Program-made: the position numbers and the translations under genes | Part shown: piece by piece, positions 1 to 10,356 of the stretch | Layout: each line of letters opens with the position of its first letter | How positions within the stretch are numbered: the stretch's first letter is position 1 | Notes under the pieces: generated by a model | What the model saw: only the letters and a program-made list of their open reading frames with translations | What the model was told of the DNA's origin: nothing | The model's database searches: none | DNA from: Plasmopara viticola | Taxonomy: Eukaryota > Oomycota > Peronosporomycetes > Peronosporales > Peronosporaceae | Length of the DNA stretch: 64,000 nt | NCBI GenBank assembly: GCA_001695595.3 | Contig: MBPM02000010.1 | Span: forward strand, 372,001-436,000 | Direction: 5' to 3'

Positions 1-3000
1 GCATCGTTGAGAACAACCGATGACATTTTCTGGGCTGAGATAATTTTTCAGGGCAAGAGTGTTGATGAGTTCAAAGCTCGTGAACGAGGGTGGTTAACGT
101 TGCGTCTGCTTCAGTATCTTGATCATCCAGGAAACGCCTTGCTGACGCACAATCCTGCCGTTGGAGATGCTGTGGCAATTATTGATTGCCAGACCTTCGT
201 CCCCGAGTTTATCCCAGTCTTAAAAGCGTTGGAGAAGCAACGTCAAATGCCCGTGCCGTTTCAAAATGGGGCTCTACTTAACTTGTGCCACCATGAAAGA
301 TTTGGACAAAACTCCGACGTTGAAAGTATAGGCGACGATGATGGCAGCGACAATGATACACCCGACTCCACGATAAATGCTGCTGAGGTGTCGACACACG
401 TCTTGGTCCAAAAAGTAATTCAATTGTCACTACTTGATCCGATCGTGGACATTCGACGAGATGAAGCACTTTGTTGTCGATTAGAAAGGTCTTTAGTGCT
501 ACTGGTCGAGAGTGCAACACTGGATCCCGGTCAATTGAAGAGCTTTGCAGAGGCGTTAATGTATCCAGTGCATTGCACCCAAGGGCCCCCTGGCACTGGC
601 AAGTCATACTTGGGGGTCGTTGTGGTCCGCGCTTTGCTTGTCATCCGCGACGTGTGGAAACTGAAGAATTGCGAAATCGGAGACCCTCCGATTCTCGTCC
701 TATCATACAAGAATCATGCAATTGACGAATTTCTTTTGGATTTGCTTCGAGCTGAACCTACGCTGAACCACAATACGAAAAGTAGTAGAATTCCCTACTT
801 TGGCAGGTACCATTTTAATAACGGTTTCAAGAAACTTGTTCGTGTTGGCGGAGGATGTAGTGAATCTGAATTGGAGCCTTATCGTGAACGTAACGTTGCA
901 TTTTCCGACCCCAGGGTCTGCAGTGTCTCTCAGCAAATTGAAGATACTCAAGAACTACGTGACCAGTGGCACAAGTTTCGAGAGTGCTTTGCGCCCATTT
1001 ATGAGGCTCAACAAGTCGTTGCTGGTGGCATCGAGTCGCTAAGTCAAGACGAGCGAAAAATTGTACAAAGCGCAGTGCCAGCAATGTCATGTGCGGTTGC
1101 AACGCTTTTGGAGCTAACCGAAGACTTTAAGAAGCGCACTGAAGATAAAGGGCTAACGGATAAAGACATGGAAGAAAAGTTTGATGCGAACACTTTCGCA
1201 TCCGATAGTTGCGAATTTGATACTTCGCTTGATTATTTAGAGCAGATTTTCAAGGCCAAGCCTATGATGGCAAATGCAGACATGGCAGGGTTGTACAATG
1301 GCATAAAACACTATGACCTCGCAATCGATCCGATGGAAGTGCTGTACCAGTGGGTTATGGGCTTTTGTCCGCTACCAGCGTGTGCGTACGATGACTCCTG
1401 CTTGAATGTTAGCTTTGATAAGAGTTTGTATTGTCGCGAGCACTCGTGCATGTTCACTCAAGACAGTGTAGAATTCTGCCTTAATCAAGTTACCCAAAAG
1501 CGACTATTTTGTGAGCGGCACTTGTGCTCGGCTCAGATGTGCGAAAATTGCCGGATCAATGACGTTCAATTGTTTTGTGATGACCACGCATGCTTCGTGT
1601 GCTTGGCCAAGGACAAAGTAGCAGATGTTGCTGTCGACGAACCTCCCCGCAACACGTGCGAACGACATCCGCTTTGTTGGCATTTGCAAGGCTTTTGTAC
1701 TGAAGTTGCGGAACTCGGTACCTCTTATTGTAAAATGCACGCTGAAGACTTGTACTGTAAGTGGAAAGAGCCTTGTGGCGAGATAGCTACAACCGGACGA
1801 TATTGTGATCTTCATCATGCTAATGCAATAGCTTTGACCCAGGCGAGCTCGGAAAAGTGTGGGGCACGGACGAGGAAGGGGCAGCCGTGCAAGGGGAGAC
1901 GACTATCGGGCTCCAGTTTTTGCAAGGATCACGTAGGTCGTGGTTGTAGCTTTATTGTTGACGAATCTGCTCCACCAAAGACTATTGTTCACAATGAGAA
2001 GCATGCTGTGTTAAAGAAGAGTGCTATAGAGCCATTGCGAGAAATTCAATCCCCTCAACTTATTGAGCTTAAGCAAGCTAATGAAGCCACGCCAAACGAG
2101 AAGAATGACGATTTGTTAAGCTCAGGGAGTGATGAAGCCGAATTCGAAGACGCTGTTGAGTATAACAATGAAGACGAAGTGGAGGAGTCAGAACACTTGC
2201 AACATCTGCGCGATGTTTATGAAATCGAGAGTGATGATGTAATTGAAATTGACTCTGTTGAGGAGGTAGTTGAAGAGACGATGCCTTGGGTGTCGTCGGA
2301 TCAGCAATTGATGAAGCCACTTCTATGGCACTGGAATATGCCACCAGAGGAGCGGTGGAATGCGCTTTTCTCAGTTTTGAGTTTGTGGAGTGATTTAAAT
2401 ACTCGATTGCAACGCGAATTCGTTCAGCAGATTGACAACTTGAAGATTAACCTTCAACATGAGATATTACGCGCGAATTCTCGTGTTTACGAGGGAAAAT
2501 CTGTGATCGGTGGAACGATCACGAGCTGCGTGTCTCGTTTAGAAGCTATTCGAACCACAAACCCATTTGCAGTATTGGTTGAAGAAGCCTCTGAAGTGAT
2601 GGAGCCCCTACTTGTGTCATGTTTTAGCTCATCAACGTGTAAGCTGGAGATGATTGGAGACCATCTTCAGCTGCAGCCTTCAGTTATGGGCAAGATTGAC
2701 TTTGAGCGACTTAACAGGATCAATATTTCGATGTTTGAGCGATTGATAAGTGCCCCTTGCGGGAATGAAGTCCCATTCTCTGTCCTCTCAATTCAGCGCC
2801 GAATGCGCAAGAGTATTTGCGATTTAACGCGCGATTTTTACGATGAAATTACGACGATTGAGGATCACCATGTCTGTGGAACAAAAGTCATTGGAGAAGC
2901 CAAAAGGAAACGTGGGATGGTGCCGCTTTTAGATGCGTGTGAAGGCGGTGGACGCGAAGTACCGGGTGTCTTGCCGCACATCTTTTTTTGGACACATTCG

Positions 3001-6000
3001 GGTAAACAAGAGCGTGCTGCGGTGGGTTTGTCTCGTGTAAACCAACAGGAAGCCAAGATGACATGCAAGCTGGTCCAGCATTTGGTTCATTGTGGTGTCC
3101 CTGCATCGTCAATTGCTGTCCTCACCCCTTACAAGGGCCAATTAATGCTAATGCGCAAGATACTTATGTTTACCTATGGTCTCAAGATGATGACAAAAGG
3201 ACGAGATTCACGTTTAGTTCCATCGTGTTTTTTGTCGACGGTAGATCGTTTTCAAGGCGACGAAGCGGACATCGTTATAGTCTCACTCGTGATTGATGGC
3301 AAGTCTCGCACGCCGTTTGTCAAGCTCCAAAACCGCATGATTGTCTTACTTAGTCGTGCACGTCTGGGTTTGTATGTTGTGGGCAATGTCGAGTACTTTG
3401 GCGAGACGATACACTGGCAGAAAACGCTGGGGCTTCTTGAGAAAAATGCTGAGTCAGACAACACGAAAAGTAGCAATTGTACAACGTACGGAGGGTGTCA
3501 GATTGGCGCAGCGCTTCCGATATGCTGCCCTGAACATCGAACATCCGTGGCTTTGGCAAACAGCGATTGCGACGTGAAACTTGGATTTTGTACTGTTGTA
3601 TGCTCGGTTAAACTATCGTGTTCTCACCCGTGTGGTCACCTGTGTCATTGGCCGCAAGTGACGATGCACAATAAACATTGCAGCGTGGAAGTTGAGTCTC
3701 CATGCAGTCTTCATCCCCGGATTCTTAAGTGTTCGGAAGTGACGGCTATTGCCGGGAACATTTGTATTGACGAGGCGTTGCGCAAGTATCGATGCGACTA
3801 TGGTGTGGATGTGGCATTGCCCTGTGGGCATAGTCAAAAGATGACCTGTCACACGCACAATGAAATTAAAAATGGACGTGTGTCCTGGCCTGTGTGTAAC
3901 AAAAAGGCGATTTCACCGTATGTTTACCCTGAGTGTAAACATGTTCGAATGTGCACATGTAGCGAATTCGATCGGTACACTAAGGGTCTTACACCCTCGT
4001 GCTCAGAGAAAGTGGAGTACATGCCTCCTTGCCAACATATTATTACTCAATCGTGTCACGATCGCCAGGACTACATTAGCGAAGTGCGTAAATATGTATG
4101 CCACAAGAAAGTCAAGGTTTTGTTGCCTCGATGTGGACATGAAACGGTTGTATCGTGTCCTATAGCTGAGACGCTGCGTCAGTGGACCGGAGAATCGTGC
4201 CCAACGTTAGATTTTGTTCAAGAAGGGACATCATACGGTCCAAAAGACTACTTTTGTAAGCAAAGTGTTAAATTTCAACGGCGTTGTGGTCACTTCGAGA
4301 TCATTAGTTGCGAACGAGCTTTTGAGTTGGCGCAAAGCTTCTCACGCTGCCAAGAATCAGTAGTGGTTTTGAACCCGGAGTGTGGCCACGATTGTACGAT
4401 GACGTGTTTTGAGGAAAAGCGCATGTGGGAGAAAGTAGCGCAGTTTCCAGCACAGCCTGACGTTTTAAGTTCCATTAAAAGTGTAAAAGAAGGCGATGCG
4501 AGCAGCTACCGCAACTATGGGCTGAAGCTCCAGTGCAACAAGGAGGTGACACTAGATCGTGCATGTGGACATAAGTCAAAGATGAAGTGCAGCGAAGCTC
4601 GTTATGTCACAACCGTTTGCGATGAAGTAGTTACGTCTGCGATGCCGCTCTGTGGACACACGGTGCGTCTGCCATGTCATATAAATGAGTATTTGAAAGA
4701 GTGGCACCCATGGCAAAGTCAGACGCCCTCAGTCCAGTTATTACTAAATGAAAGTATTCTGGAAGACACTTTACTGGCTCCTGCGCCTTGTCCAGCTACT
4801 TTGCGATCCATTTTAAAAAAATGCTCTACTCCCGTGCGATATCGTAGAGCTACAACATGTGGACACGATGTTGAGATGAAGTGCTGCGATGCTTTTGACC
4901 TTTTGCAGGGCAACGGCACGCCAAGTCAATGCACTACTAATGTCTTGAAACAATTGCAGTGTCGCCACGAGATTGCAATGAAATGTTCTGCTGATATAAA
5001 AAACGTGGTTTGCGGCGAGTCTGTTGAGAAGCCCTGCTGGAATTTTGCGACATGTGGTCGTCACGTTACGGTGCTGTGCAAGTCGTCAGCAGGCATTGTT
5101 CAGTGTTCCATGAAGACAGCATGGTATTGCCCGCAGGGACACTCGTTTATGTTGCAACTATGTAGCAAAGGCTTTCCGTCCGACTGCCCACGTTGCTCGA
5201 GAATTCGCATAGATGATGTGATCAAGGAAACGCATTGCATTTTGAATGCCCAGGATCTTAATTGTTGGTCACCTGAAAACTCTCGAATTTTTCCTGAGAT
5301 GGTCGGAGTGGCGCATATCACCATGAGTCAATCTAGTAGACGCGACTTTCTCGGTCGAAAACTCAAGTTGGTCAATAAGTTTAAAGGCAGTATTGAACCT
5401 GGCGAAGAGTGGTCAAATCCGCTTTTTGTGCCTTTAAAAATTCCAGTGTTCGCGGTACTCAAACGAAAGTTGCAAGGACGAGATATCGACAAGTTTGAGA
5501 TGGCTGATTTTGGAAGCCAGACTTTTTTGGGGATTGAAGTCTATGAAGCCACGCAAGACAATGTCAGCCGTTTTGTCAATGGAAGTAAAGTCACTACCGT
5601 GTTTGGCGAACTTTTCACTGCTAAGTCGCTCAATAACCCGACCGATATTCCAAAAAACAAAGGGAAAAATGGGAGCTCTATGCGAGCTTGGATTACTCGA
5701 CAGTCGTCGCACGGCTATGATGCAATGTATCGTGATGCTAAGACGATTAAGAAAGGGAGTACGTGGATTGTATGGCATCCGTACGCATTGTTTCCTCTTC
5801 ATCGAGTAGAATTCACGGACGCTAATCGAGAGAGTATCATAAAGCATTTGCCAAAGATTAGTCAAACTATCTTGCAACCACATAAGATTTCGTACAAAAA
5901 GCCAAGTGGAGCTACAGATGAGTTTGTAGACAAGATCTCTCCTGCTCAGATACCCTGCGTGTTATCGGATGCCGACATTGTCACGCTTCGTGGACTGGCT

Positions 6001-9000
6001 GAGGCAGTTAGTCCATTGTTCAAAAAGCTTAACGTATGGTACCCATGGGATGGCAAATCTCTCTCTACGGGAGCGGCAGAAGCGATTCCACATTGCACGG
6101 AGAAGACGCTTGCTTCGAAGTTATGCTTCATTCCTAAGCAATTTGCGAACGACTTGCAGCAGACGGTCAAGACACCTTTTGGTGGCGTGAAGTATGTGCA
6201 AAGTCTGCAGTCGCAGGGAAAGCTGAGGGAAGATGGCGATTTGTTTTTGGCCCTTGAATTTCTTTCCGTCCGAAAGCAGGATGCCAGCGAAACCCATTCC
6301 AAATTGGAGAAATACGTAACACGATTATGTGATGAGGAAATCGGATACGCTCATCCACTTGTCATCGTAGCCCTCGCACGCTTAGCAGCACGTTCGAGTC
6401 GAACGCAGTCATCAGATATTCAGCAAAAGTTACTTCAAATGTTCACTATGTTATATCCAGAAGCCAGTAGTTTGTGGCTGAGTAAAGCAGAGACACAGCT
6501 TGTGCATACAACAAGCAGCGAAACTGTTACGAGTGGCCTCACTGTCTCTGGTTCAGCTTTAGTGGAGGACAAGTGGGAAAGTATAAAGTGTCAGTACGGC
6601 TGTCACTCCCAAGCAATGGAGAAATTGCTTAAGTTGGTTGGTTTGAAAAAAGTCAAACACGCAGCAATTAGTTTGTTTAAAAATGCGATGGCGCTTCAAC
6701 ATTTATCGGTGGCACAGCGCAAGAAGAATGCAATGGCATTCAATTATTGTTTTGTGGGGAATCCTGGTACGGGCAAGACTACAGTTGCTCGCTTGTTTGC
6801 CAACGTTTTGAAAGACTCAAAAATTCGTACCTCTAATACACTGGTCGAGTGTACTGCTCAAACATTAAAGGATGAAGGTGCGGCGGAATTTCGCTTGAAG
6901 CTAAAGAAAGCTACAAATGGTGTTTTGTTTATTGACGAAGCGTACGAACTGGACCCCGTGAGCGATTTTAAAGGAAAGCCTATCGTGGCTGAGCTGTTGA
7001 CTGCGGCTGAGGACAAGCGGGACGAGCTCTCTATCATTCTTGCAGGATACCAAGACGATATCCAAAAAAAATTGTACGCGTATAACGATGGTCTCTCGTC
7101 GCGATTCGAAGAAGTCGTGTTTGAAGACTATGATGCACAGGAGCTCGAGGCATTGTGGGATGGCAAGGCGCAAGATTGTGGATGGGAGTACGAGCAGGCT
7201 ATAGTGAAAGTGGCCTGTCGACGCCTTGCAAAGGCTGCTGGAAGGAAAGGGTTTGGAAATGCGCGAGCCGTGCGAAAGTTATTTGAGCAAGCAGTCAAGG
7301 AAGCTATGACACGGGAGGATTTTGACGGAAATCTCAAGTTTCAAACTGTGGATTTGCTTGGAGACCGTCCGTCAACAAACGCAAAGCTACAAATGTTGCT
7401 GAGCGAAATTGATGAGAAGACGGGATGGCACAAAGTTAAGGAAGAAATAAAGAGATTAGTCCGTATTAGTGACGAAAATTATGAACGCGAACTAAATGGC
7501 CAGGAAACCGTGCAAGTCTTTCTTAATCGGCTCTTTTTCGGTAACCCAGGAACGGGAAAAACAACGTGTGCTGGATACTATGGGCAAATTCTGAAGATGC
7601 TCCATTTTTTAAGCAATGGGGAAGTCGTGAAAAAGACAGCGGGTGACTTTGTCGGGAGTCATATTGGTGAATCGCAAACCAAAACAGTACAGATCTTGGA
7701 TATGGCGAGGGGTAAGGTGCTCGTGATCGACGAAGCATACAACTTAAACGACAATATGTATGGCAAGCAAGTACTTGATGTGCTAGTAGAAAAGGTTCAA
7801 GGTTCAGAAAGTGACGATATTGCCGTGCTACTCATCGGCTACGAGCATGAAATGCTTGAGATGTTGCGTAATCAGAACCCAGGTTTGAGCCGACGCTTTC
7901 CGCCGCAGTATGCTTTTTACTTTGAAGACTACACAGAACACGAATTGCTGGATATTGTTGAGTGGAATTGCGCCAAACGAAATGTGACGTGCCCCTTTGA
8001 GGTAGCCGAGGCACTATTGAAACAGTTAGCACTTCAAAAGACGCAGCCACACTTCGGGAATGCTGGTGCTGTGGAACAACTACTGAAGAATGCGCTCGGT
8101 AAAGCAATTAGTCGTCCAATGGTGAATGGAGTAACCATCTTGACCCTCGAAGACGTCGGTGTGGACGTGTCGGGGGGAATCTCCAAGGAAGCAAAGGATC
8201 CGATCAAGTTATTGGATCGACTTTATAGGATGGACGAGATAAAAAAGCAATTGACTCAGCTACGAAATCAAATGATTGTAGCAGACCGCGAGGGCTCTGG
8301 TCTTCCTGAAGTGGGTCATTTCGTGTTCCGCGGGTCGCCTGGTACGGGAAAAACAACGGTTGCTCGCGTTATGGCGGAGATTTTGCATGGCATGGGGGTG
8401 TTGGCAACGACTAAACTCATTGAAACCTCAGGACTAGATCTTACGGGTCAATACGTCGGCCAGACCAAGGAGAAGGTAACGACTAAACTTCGTGAAGCTA
8501 AGGGGGGACTGCTGTTTATTGATGAAGCGTACGAGTTGGGCAAGGGGATTTACGGTGAAGAAGCGATGACGACTTTGGTCGCAGCAATGACAGACCCCTC
8601 GTATGTGGGCATGATTATCATCATAGCTGGTTACCCAAAAGACATGGACCAAATGCTTGATCGCAATGTTGGCCTGAAAAGTCGATTCACACGATTTATC
8701 GACTTTCCAGATTGGGAGGCGCAAGATGCGGTGGTGTTTCTAAGTGAAAAGGCACAAGTTGAGAACTTTGAGGTTGACAGAGAGGCCGTTGTATCGCTAC
8801 AGAAGATGTTTGGGGAACTGAAAAAACTGAGCAATTTTAGCAACGGGCGCGATGCAATGCGAGTATGGAAAGCACTTCTAGAATATCGATCTCAGCGAGT
8901 GGTGGAATCACCCGAAGAGGAGCGAAGAATTATAGTCTATGATGCTGAACAAGCAGGTGAAGCTGTCTTAATCGCACGTCGAGGTGGTGGTGCTCCAGGT

Positions 9001-10353
9001 AAAGGCGTAGCATCGGATGAAGACCCACTGAAGCTGCTAGACGAACTATATCGAATGGATCAAATCCGAGACCAATTGTCTCGCTTGCAAATGGAAATGG
9101 CGGTCGCAGCTCGGGAGGACTCCGCACGTCCTGAAATCGGTCATTTTGTATTTCGAGGCTCTCCTGGTACTGGCAAGACGACGGTCGCGCGTGTGATGGC
9201 GCAGATTTTGCATGCGATGAGTGCATTGGCAAGCACGAAACTTGTCGAAACTTCAGGCTTAGACCTGACTGGGGAATATCTTGGGCAAACGAAAGTGAAA
9301 GTGACGGAAAAGCTCGTAGAAGCTAAAGGCGGATTACTTTTTATTGATGAAGCCTATGAACTGGGGAAAGGCATGTACGGCGAGGAAGCCATGACCACGT
9401 TAGTGGCAGCGATGACAGATCCAATGTATGCTGGCATGGTAATTGTAATCGCGGGTTACCCAAAAGATATGGACGTGATGCTAAATCGCAATGCCGGCCT
9501 CAAAAGCCGCTTCACGCGCTTTGTCGATTTTCCAGACTGGGAAGCAGAAGATGGCGTGGCTTTTCTTCAAGTGAAAGCTGAGAGAGAGGACATGAATTTG
9601 GGACACAACGCAAACAGCACCATTCATCAGACGTTTTTGGAGCTTAAGAGACTAGACGGTTTTGGCAATGGTCGTGATGCAATTCGTCTCTGGAAGGAGC
9701 TTAAACAATGTCGAGCACAACGCGTTTTTGATTCGCCAGAGGAAGTGCGTACAATTACAGCAGAAGACGCAGTGATGGCTGGTGAACGGATGCTCGCTGC
9801 CCGCCGACCGCCAGATGGACCAGTCCTTTCGCTGTCGTCTGTGTCTGATGACACTTCGATGTGTCAAAGCCGAGAGGACCAACATTCTCAAACGCAGCGG
9901 CCATTGTCCGAGCTGATTGAATGGCAAAAGTCTGAAGACGTCTCGTGTCAAGAACAAATAAAGGAAGAGTTTTTTTCTGCTGTGACAGAGGAGATCGCAG
10001 AGATGGATGTACAAGGAGACGATGAAGCTGAGGCTAGTAGCAGGGATGAACGTGACGCTGGCGTGTCCGATCAAGTCTGGGAAGAGTTGCGACATGCCAA
10101 AGAGGCCCACGCAGCTCACTTGGAAGCCTTAAAACAAGCTCGTGATCAAGCACAACGAGAAGATGAAAGACGCCGTGCGCAGGAAAAAGTGGAAGAGGAG
10201 CAACGTCGTGCTGCGGCTATTCAAAATAAAATCCGCCAGATATGTCCATGCCCAGCAGGCTATCAGTGGTACAAAGCTGGTGGTGGCTGGCGCTGTGGTG
10301 GAGGTAGTCATTTCGTGTCGGATGCGCAACTAAACAGTCAATTCACTCGCTGA
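1..10353 (+). CDS. Giant ZNFX1-like helicase / NFX1 zinc-finger / four-module CbbX AAA+ ATPase protein, 5' partial
   Basis: The reading frame is open to the left edge, so the true start lies outside the window. Residue numbers count from the TTG at position 7. A UPF1/ZNFX1-type SF1 helicase comes first: Walker A GPPGTGKS at 193-200, a DEAD-equivalent VEEAS near 858, then GDHLQLQPS, VDRFQGDEADIVIVS and LLSRARLGLYVVG. The helicase is interrupted (about 450-660) by a Cys/His-rich insert including CGARTRKGQPC. An NFX1-type array with repeated CGH...C spacing fills about 1200-1720. Four CbbX/SpoVK-like AAA+ modules follow, with P-loops at about 2249, 2511, 2774 and 3049 (G[NS]PGTGKTT) and Walker B LFIDEAYEL or VIDEAYNL. 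The tail is a charged coiled coil ending in CPCPAGYQWYK. ZNFX1 relatives bind RNA in silencing or antiviral roles, and CbbX modules remodel proteins; surveillance is inferred. No intron is visible over 10 kb. Confidence 0.93.
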   Translation, partial: ASLRTTDDIFWAEIIFQGKSVDEFKARERGWLTLRLLQYLDHPGNALLTHNPAVGDAVAIIDCQTFVPEFIPVLKALEKQRQMPVPFQNGALLNLCHHERFGQNSDVESIGDDDGSDNDTPDSTINAAEVSTHVLVQKVIQLSLLDPIVDIRRDEALCCRLERSLVLLVESATLDPGQLKSFAEALMYPVHCTQGPPGTGKSYLGVVVVRALLVIRDVWKLKNCEIGDPPILVLSYKNHAIDEFLLDLLRAEPTLNHNTKSSRIPYFGRYHFNNGFKKLVRVGGGCSESELEPYRERNVAFSDPRVCSVSQQIEDTQELRDQWHKFRECFAPIYEAQQVVAGGIESLSQDERKIVQSAVPAMSCAVATLLELTEDFKKRTEDKGLTDKDMEEKFDANTFASDSCEFDTSLDYLEQIFKAKPMMANADMAGLYNGIKHYDLAIDPMEVLYQWVMGFCPLPACAYDDSCLNVSFDKSLYCREHSCMFTQDSVEFCLNQVTQKRLFCERHLCSAQMCENCRINDVQLFCDDHACFVCLAKDKVADVAVDEPPRNTCERHPLCWHLQGFCTEVAELGTSYCKMHAEDLYCKWKEPCGEIATTGRYCDLHHANAIALTQASSEKCGARTRKGQPCKGRRLSGSSFCKDHVGRGCSFIVDESAPPKTIVHNEKHAVLKKSAIEPLREIQSPQLIELKQANEATPNEKNDDLLSSGSDEAEFEDAVEYNNEDEVEESEHLQHLRDVYEIESDDVIEIDSVEEVVEETMPWVSSDQQLMKPLLWHWNMPPEERWNALFSVLSLWSDLNTRLQREFVQQIDNLKINLQHEILRANSRVYEGKSVIGGTITSCVSRLEAIRTTNPFAVLVEEASEVMEPLLVSCFSSSTCKLEMIGDHLQLQPSVMGKIDFERLNRINISMFERLISAPCGNEVPFSVLSIQRRMRKSICDLTRDFYDEITTIEDHHVCGTKVIGEAKRKRGMVPLLDACEGGGREVPGVLPHIFFWTHSGKQERAAVGLSRVNQQEAKMTCKLVQHLVHCGVPASSIAVLTPYKGQLMLMRKILMFTYGLKMMTKGRDSRLVPSCFLSTVDRFQGDEADIVIVSLVIDGKSRTPFVKLQNRMIVLLSRARLGLYVVGNVEYFGETIHWQKTLGLLEKNAESDNTKSSNCTTYGGCQIGAALPICCPEHRTSVALANSDCDVKLGFCTVVCSVKLSCSHPCGHLCHWPQVTMHNKHCSVEVESPCSLHPRILKCSEVTAIAGNICIDEALRKYRCDYGVDVALPCGHSQKMTCHTHNEIKNGRVSWPVCNKKAISPYVYPECKHVRMCTCSEFDRYTKGLTPSCSEKVEYMPPCQHIITQSCHDRQDYISEVRKYVCHKKVKVLLPRCGHETVVSCPIAETLRQWTGESCPTLDFVQEGTSYGPKDYFCKQSVKFQRRCGHFEIISCERAFELAQSFSRCQESVVVLNPECGHDCTMTCFEEKRMWEKVAQFPAQPDVLSSIKSVKEGDASSYRNYGLKLQCNKEVTLDRACGHKSKMKCSEARYVTTVCDEVVTSAMPLCGHTVRLPCHINEYLKEWHPWQSQTPSVQLLLNESILEDTLLAPAPCPATLRSILKKCSTPVRYRRATTCGHDVEMKCCDAFDLLQGNGTPSQCTTNVLKQLQCRHEIAMKCSADIKNVVCGESVEKPCWNFATCGRHVTVLCKSSAGIVQCSMKTAWYCPQGHSFMLQLCSKGFPSDCPRCSRIRIDDVIKETHCILNAQDLNCWSPENSRIFPEMVGVAHITMSQSSRRDFLGRKLKLVNKFKGSIEPGEEWSNPLFVPLKIPVFAVLKRKLQGRDIDKFEMADFGSQTFLGIEVYEATQDNVSRFVNGSKVTTVFGELFTAKSLNNPTDIPKNKGKNGSSMRAWITRQSSHGYDAMYRDAKTIKKGSTWIVWHPYALFPLHRVEFTDANRESIIKHLPKISQTILQPHKISYKKPSGATDEFVDKISPAQIPCVLSDADIVTLRGLAEAVSPLFKKLNVWYPWDGKSLSTGAAEAIPHCTEKTLASKLCFIPKQFANDLQQTVKTPFGGVKYVQSLQSQGKLREDGDLFLALEFLSVRKQDASETHSKLEKYVTRLCDEEIGYAHPLVIVALARLAARSSRTQSSDIQQKLLQMFTMLYPEASSLWLSKAETQLVHTTSSETVTSGLTVSGSALVEDKWESIKCQYGCHSQAMEKLLKLVGLKKVKHAAISLFKNAMALQHLSVAQRKKNAMAFNYCFVGNPGTGKTTVARLFANVLKDSKIRTSNTLVECTAQTLKDEGAAEFRLKLKKATNGVLFIDEAYELDPVSDFKGKPIVAELLTAAEDKRDELSIILAGYQDDIQKKLYAYNDGLSSRFEEVVFEDYDAQELEALWDGKAQDCGWEYEQAIVKVACRRLAKAAGRKGFGNARAVRKLFEQAVKEAMTREDFDGNLKFQTVDLLGDRPSTNAKLQMLLSEIDEKTGWHKVKEEIKRLVRISDENYERELNGQETVQVFLNRLFFGNPGTGKTTCAGYYGQILKMLHFLSNGEVVKKTAGDFVGSHIGESQTKTVQILDMARGKVLVIDEAYNLNDNMYGKQVLDVLVEKVQGSESDDIAVLLIGYEHEMLEMLRNQNPGLSRRFPPQYAFYFEDYTEHELLDIVEWNCAKRNVTCPFEVAEALLKQLALQKTQPHFGNAGAVEQLLKNALGKAISRPMVNGVTILTLEDVGVDVSGGISKEAKDPIKLLDRLYRMDEIKKQLTQLRNQMIVADREGSGLPEVGHFVFRGSPGTGKTTVARVMAEILHGMGVLATTKLIETSGLDLTGQYVGQTKEKVTTKLREAKGGLLFIDEAYELGKGIYGEEAMTTLVAAMTDPSYVGMIIIIAGYPKDMDQMLDRNVGLKSRFTRFIDFPDWEAQDAVVFLSEKAQVENFEVDREAVVSLQKMFGELKKLSNFSNGRDAMRVWKALLEYRSQRVVESPEEERRIIVYDAEQAGEAVLIARRGGGAPGKGVASDEDPLKLLDELYRMDQIRDQLSRLQMEMAVAAREDSARPEIGHFVFRGSPGTGKTTVARVMAQILHAMSALASTKLVETSGLDLTGEYLGQTKVKVTEKLVEAKGGLLFIDEAYELGKGMYGEEAMTTLVAAMTDPMYAGMVIVIAGYPKDMDVMLNRNAGLKSRFTRFVDFPDWEAEDGVAFLQVKAEREDMNLGHNANSTIHQTFLELKRLDGFGNGRDAIRLWKELKQCRAQRVFDSPEEVRTITAEDAVMAGERMLAARRPPDGPVLSLSSVSDDTSMCQSREDQHSQTQRPLSELIEWQKSEDVSCQEQIKEEFFSAVTEEIAEMDVQGDDEAEASSRDERDAGVSDQVWEELRHAKEAHAAHLEALKQARDQAQREDERRRAQEKVEEEQRRAAAIQNKIRQICPCPAGYQWYKAGGGWRCGGGSHFVSDAQLNSQFTR

Positions 10354-10356
10354 CTA

